DNA of 64,000 nucleotides, from assembly GCA_905331475.1 (NCBI GenBank), contig CAJNYU010002095.1:1-64000 (forward strand). The letters run 5' to 3'. Every line of letters starts with the position of its first letter. Position 1 is the first letter of the stretch. Origin of the DNA: Rotaria socialis. Its lineage: Eukaryota > Rotifera > Eurotatoria > Philodinida > Philodinidae. Both the position numbers and the translations under genes were made by a program. Shown piece after piece: positions 60,801-64,000 of this stretch. The notes below the pieces were generated by a model. It had not been told where the DNA came from. It searched no databases and saw only the letters and a list, made by a program, of their open reading frames with translations.

Positions 60801-62330
60801 ATCTAAATCTTGGCCTCGATTTTGTTGTCATCTACACAACCTGTCTGGTAGTTTTATTTTACTCATCTTTCATTAATCTCTACTCAATCTATTATTAGGA
60901 AAGGATTTTCTGCTTGTCCTGAAGTGTTACGAAGAGATTTTTTGTTGATATTGATCCTGAAATAGTATGAGATCGATTCTATTCAGAAAAATATTTCAGA
61001 GTAATCAGCGCACTTGATTTTGTTTTAGTTACACATAATATTTTATGAGTAATATGTTCAATAATTTTTATTATTTCCAAAATTGCCTATGTTTAACAGA
61101 TTTCTATACTCATAAAAACTTGTTTCTCATAGATAAGCATAAGATGATGTTGATTTGAAGATTAGCTTTACTTTCTTGCCGTTGCTAGCTACCTCACTAC
61201 TCTATTTATTTTTATTTTCAAACCTTGAAGTCTTTCTTCTAAAATGAAAATATTCCATGCGCTGGCTAATTTCAATTGAATTTTAAAAAAAGCACGTTTT
61301 CTAGCTTGAAACTATGGATGATTCAAATGGTTATATTGATCTCCTCAATCTTTGGTTATTCGATAAACTTTCTCAGCAATATCCTAAAATGAATTTAGAA
61401 TTACTTAAAAGTGTTCATTTTCAAATATTAAAATCTGATAACATGGATTTAAATCAAACTGCAGCTCATGCTATTCGTTTTGCACCATTAGAACATTTAC
61501 TTGATATTATTGATCACAATGATATGCAGTCATTTGTTGAAGATATTCGACGTTACAGTGAAATTCTTCTTGCCACGATGAATGGACGTAAAAATCTTGC
61601 ATCAATTGTCTCAAAATATGAGAATCTTATATGTATACCAATGCCACAATGGGCTGGTGTTGGCGCTGTACGTTATATTCCAAATATGATAAATCCATCT
61701 GAAACTAATCAACCATCAACTGCTGAAATAAATACGATTCAAGCTGAATTAGCAAGACAATTACAAAGCAATGATTCAGCATTTTCCTTAGGTGTCGAAG
61801 CAGATGAACATGATTCAATGTTCTATTTACGTTTAGGAATGATAAGAAAATCTGAAGACCTTGATGTACTATTAGAAAAAGTTTTAAAAGGTGGTAAAGA
61901 AACAGAAGCGTCATTGAAATATGTTGAAGACATGGCAGACAAAATTAGAATAGGTATTGAGAAAGTTCAAAGAGATTTGCAGGATGAAAATTTACAACTA
62001 TTGGCTCAAGAAGGTCTTCTAAGACAATTACCATTGATTTCAAGTGATTATTTATTAAACTATGAAAGTTTCTTTTTTTCTTCATCAGTTTTGATTACTT
62101 TAGATGTAATGTCCTGGTGGAGTCCAGCACCATCGACATCAATGTTAGGTAAGAAAGGTCGATCATTTGATTTAAATTCTGGTCGAATTGAATCAACTGA
62201 AGATACTTATGCCTATCGAATGCAAGTTAAAAAGCAATCTCCACATGCACCGATGCATAATAATAACGATATAACACCGACTAATACTAATACTCTAGAA
62301 AATTCAACTGAATCAAATACTAAACAATAA
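57878..62330 (+). CDS. PDXDC1: PDXDC1-like pyridoxal-dependent decarboxylase domain protein
   Basis: Exons 57878-58105, 58169-58559, 59109-59668 and 61305-62330 join in phase into 734 aa (animal PDXDC1 is near 790). Exon 4 may contain a further 60 bp in-frame intron at 62044-62103 (GTGATT...ACTTTAG); removing it gives PLIS-NVMSWWSP as in relatives. Recognisable blocks: FMVIANAGSS, HYNVWLHVIGDLLG, CDSLTIDIMKLFG, then the C-terminal half with MPQWAGVGAVRYIP, EGLLRQLP and KGRSFDLNSG.IESTE. The family resembles group II PLP decarboxylases, but the segment where they carry the NPHK lysine reads SLTIDIMKLF, so PLP chemistry is doubtful. The function of PDXDC1 is poorly known (linked to sphingolipid levels in human association studies). 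AATAAA at 62499-62504. Confidence 0.9.
59775..60000. repeat. GC-richer insert-like block in PDXDC1 intron 3
   Basis: Within the 1.6 kb third intron this block (CGGTCAGGGTGTCCGGCCG at 59787 through GAGGGGCGAGATACAGGGA near 59980) is clearly richer in G+C than its surroundings and ends at an A-run, as a fragment of a mobile element might. No matching copy exists in the window. Confidence 0.35.
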
Positions 62331-64000
62331 TCTGTGATATGCATTTCAAATTCTTTGAAATTTCAACTGAACAATTCAATCAATACTTACTATAATAATC
62401 TTCTTTTTCATTTTTTTTCTACTGCGTAGTAGAGTATCGACTTTTATAGTTAGCCTTTGTTTTTTTTTGTTCCGTTTATTATATGTATTTACTTCAATAA
62501 TAAATTATTCGAATCATTCCATATATTCATAGGTTGCACACGATTTTTCTTAAATATAATTGGCAATAGATAATTTGAATGTATATATATATTTATTATA
62601 TTAAGTCGGAGATAATATACTGCGTTGTATGATTCATGTACCATGTATACTAAGTTCATTCGCCATAGCAATATTATTATATTAATCGGAAATGACTTAT
62701 TTTCTTATTATCGAAGTTTGACTGAATGTAGGCATCTACGAGAGTTTTTATATGCAAATCTTTGTTTGGATACAAGATTTGTTTTTGATGCATTATCTTT
62801 AAACTAGACTTGCTAAATTGCTTTTGCGATTTGATGTGATTTTTTTGACATTAAAAACGAATTATATATTCTTTCTTTATTTCTTTTTGATTATACTGTT
62901 TCCGAAAGATCCGAATAATTTATGTGTCTTATTATTATTATTATTATTATTAAATGTAAGCTATGTATGATCGTATTTAAAATAATGTTTTCCGAAGATT
63001 GATCTATCATTAGAAAGTTTTAATTCTCTAGAAAATTGTTTTATTACTTAAATAGAAAACAAAATGTATAATTATTTTTAGCAACATTTAATCTGATCTT
63101 TCTATCAGTCGAAAGAAATCATTGATTTATTCTGATCTGATGAGAATCTTGATTGTGTACTTGTAAAGTCATTGAATCACGAAAACCTTTTGCAGGCAAC
63201 TGGTCGTATGTCAATTGGCGAGTTGAAGTATTTTTTGTGTTTAGTGCTCTCGAAATTTGTATTGGCAAATTATAATAATAAAATGATGAATTATATTTCG
63301 CGTGAAAAGAAAAATCTTTAATATTTCCCGAAGAGAATCATGAAGTTGTATTCTTAGAAAAAAGAAAAAATAACATAAATAATAAAAATAATAAAAAAAA
63401 ATCTCTGTACTAATCTTATGAACGCTTGAATTGCTACTATTTGACTTTCTTTTATGAACTAATATTGATTGTGCATCGGTGAGAGCGACTATTGGTTTCC
63501 TTCTCGTACTGGAAGCGATGTTGTCAAAGGCGAAACGAGTAATTGCCTTTTACTGTTTAGATGAAATGAAGCAAAAGAAAAAGAGCTTTTTCTTTACGCT
63601 TTGTCTTATTGATGGCACAAATCTTGTTGTATTGATAGAAGTCATAATTTCATGTTCATATTTTGCTACGCATTCATATGACATAATTCGCTTGTGGCAT
63701 GCTCGACTTCAATATGATCCAAATAAACTTCATACATTGTGTTTCCAAAGATGATTTCCTAAGTATATAGCATCTTATGTCATATTCAATCTGGATTAGT
63801 GTCATTAGTTTGTCGCTTTTCGTTTTATTCCACATCATCATTTTCTTTAGTAATATCATTTATTATCTAGCCTATGTTAAGGACTAAAAATTATATTGTG
63901 AAAAAAGTCAATAGTCATACATGAATTCATAGCGATTTCTTTTCTTGGCCTATCTTATAAGGAAAAAAAAACTCGATTTATTTTATCAACGGCTTAAGAG
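62331..64000. other. Gene-free 3' end of the window
   Basis: After the PDXDC1 3' end there is a (ATT)n run at about 62930-62953 and AT-rich DNA. A 91 aa plus-strand frame at 63479-63754 starts with GTG and has no recognised domain. Confidence 0.45.

Noticed and set aside
63479-63754. 91 aa frame near the right edge
   Set aside because: GTG start, no domain, no splice signal supporting it; could only be judged with sequence beyond the window.
1-64000. CRISPR array or bacterial operon
   Set aside because: No regular short repeats with unique spacers; genes are spliced and widely spaced, so the DNA is eukaryotic.

Overview
The window looks like a stretch of bdelloid rotifer nuclear genome (Adineta, Rotaria or a relative). 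It is AT-rich and most introns are short GT-AG introns of about 37-75 bp. Ordinary animal genes (RFX, mixed-lineage kinase, ABCD transporter, PDXDC1, CYP3-clan P450s) lie beside genes of non-animal type: a fungal-like GH5 exo-beta-1,3-glucanase, a fungal-type amino-acid permease and a plant-type DYW pentatricopeptide protein. Many non-autonomous transposons and scattered GTGTGGG-rich tracts, like the bdelloid telomere repeat, lie between them. The organism call is an inference from this mix; no rRNA or mitochondrial marker is present.

Layout. 1-873: decayed GH5 gene cut by the window edge. 900-8900: no gene seen; several elements with terminal inverted repeats (TIRs), notably 1248-2434 and 6519-7450. 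8945-10889: intact three-exon P450 (+). 12838-14419: AATATAGGA-rich TIR element. 14420-18835: broken non-LTR retrotransposon (-). 19948-22210: intact 14-exon P450 (-). 23190-23931: LTR-retrotransposon remnant, followed at 23932-27711 by a composite element with ~480 bp TIRs and two 994 bp direct repeats. 28150-28832: ~165 bp tandem repeats. 29310-32478: amino-acid permease pseudogene split by a 1.64 kb hAT-like insertion. 33011-38594: intact 11-exon DYW-type PPR gene (-). 39095-41920: mixed-lineage kinase pseudogene (-). 42592-43590: TPR pseudogene (-). 46176-47314: RFX fragment without its DNA-binding domain (+). 47447-47983: single-exon orphan gene (-). 48000-54000: repeats, no gene seen. 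54075-57326: ABCD-type half transporter (+). 57878-62330: PDXDC1-like gene (+).

The genes do not form a pathway. Six models splice into uninterrupted reading frames: two P450s (532 and 517 aa), the DYW-PPR protein (753 aa), the ABC transporter (652 aa), the PDXDC1-like protein (734 aa, or 714 if one 60 bp in-frame intron is removed) and the orphan (178 aa). The permease, GH5, kinase, TPR and RFX copies are broken. Most of their in-frame stops look like TGG (Trp) changed to TGA or TAG. Two of the broken genes end directly at telomere-like tracts. The three N characters in the window each sit where the sequence switches to an inverted copy of nearby DNA, so local order there should be treated with caution.
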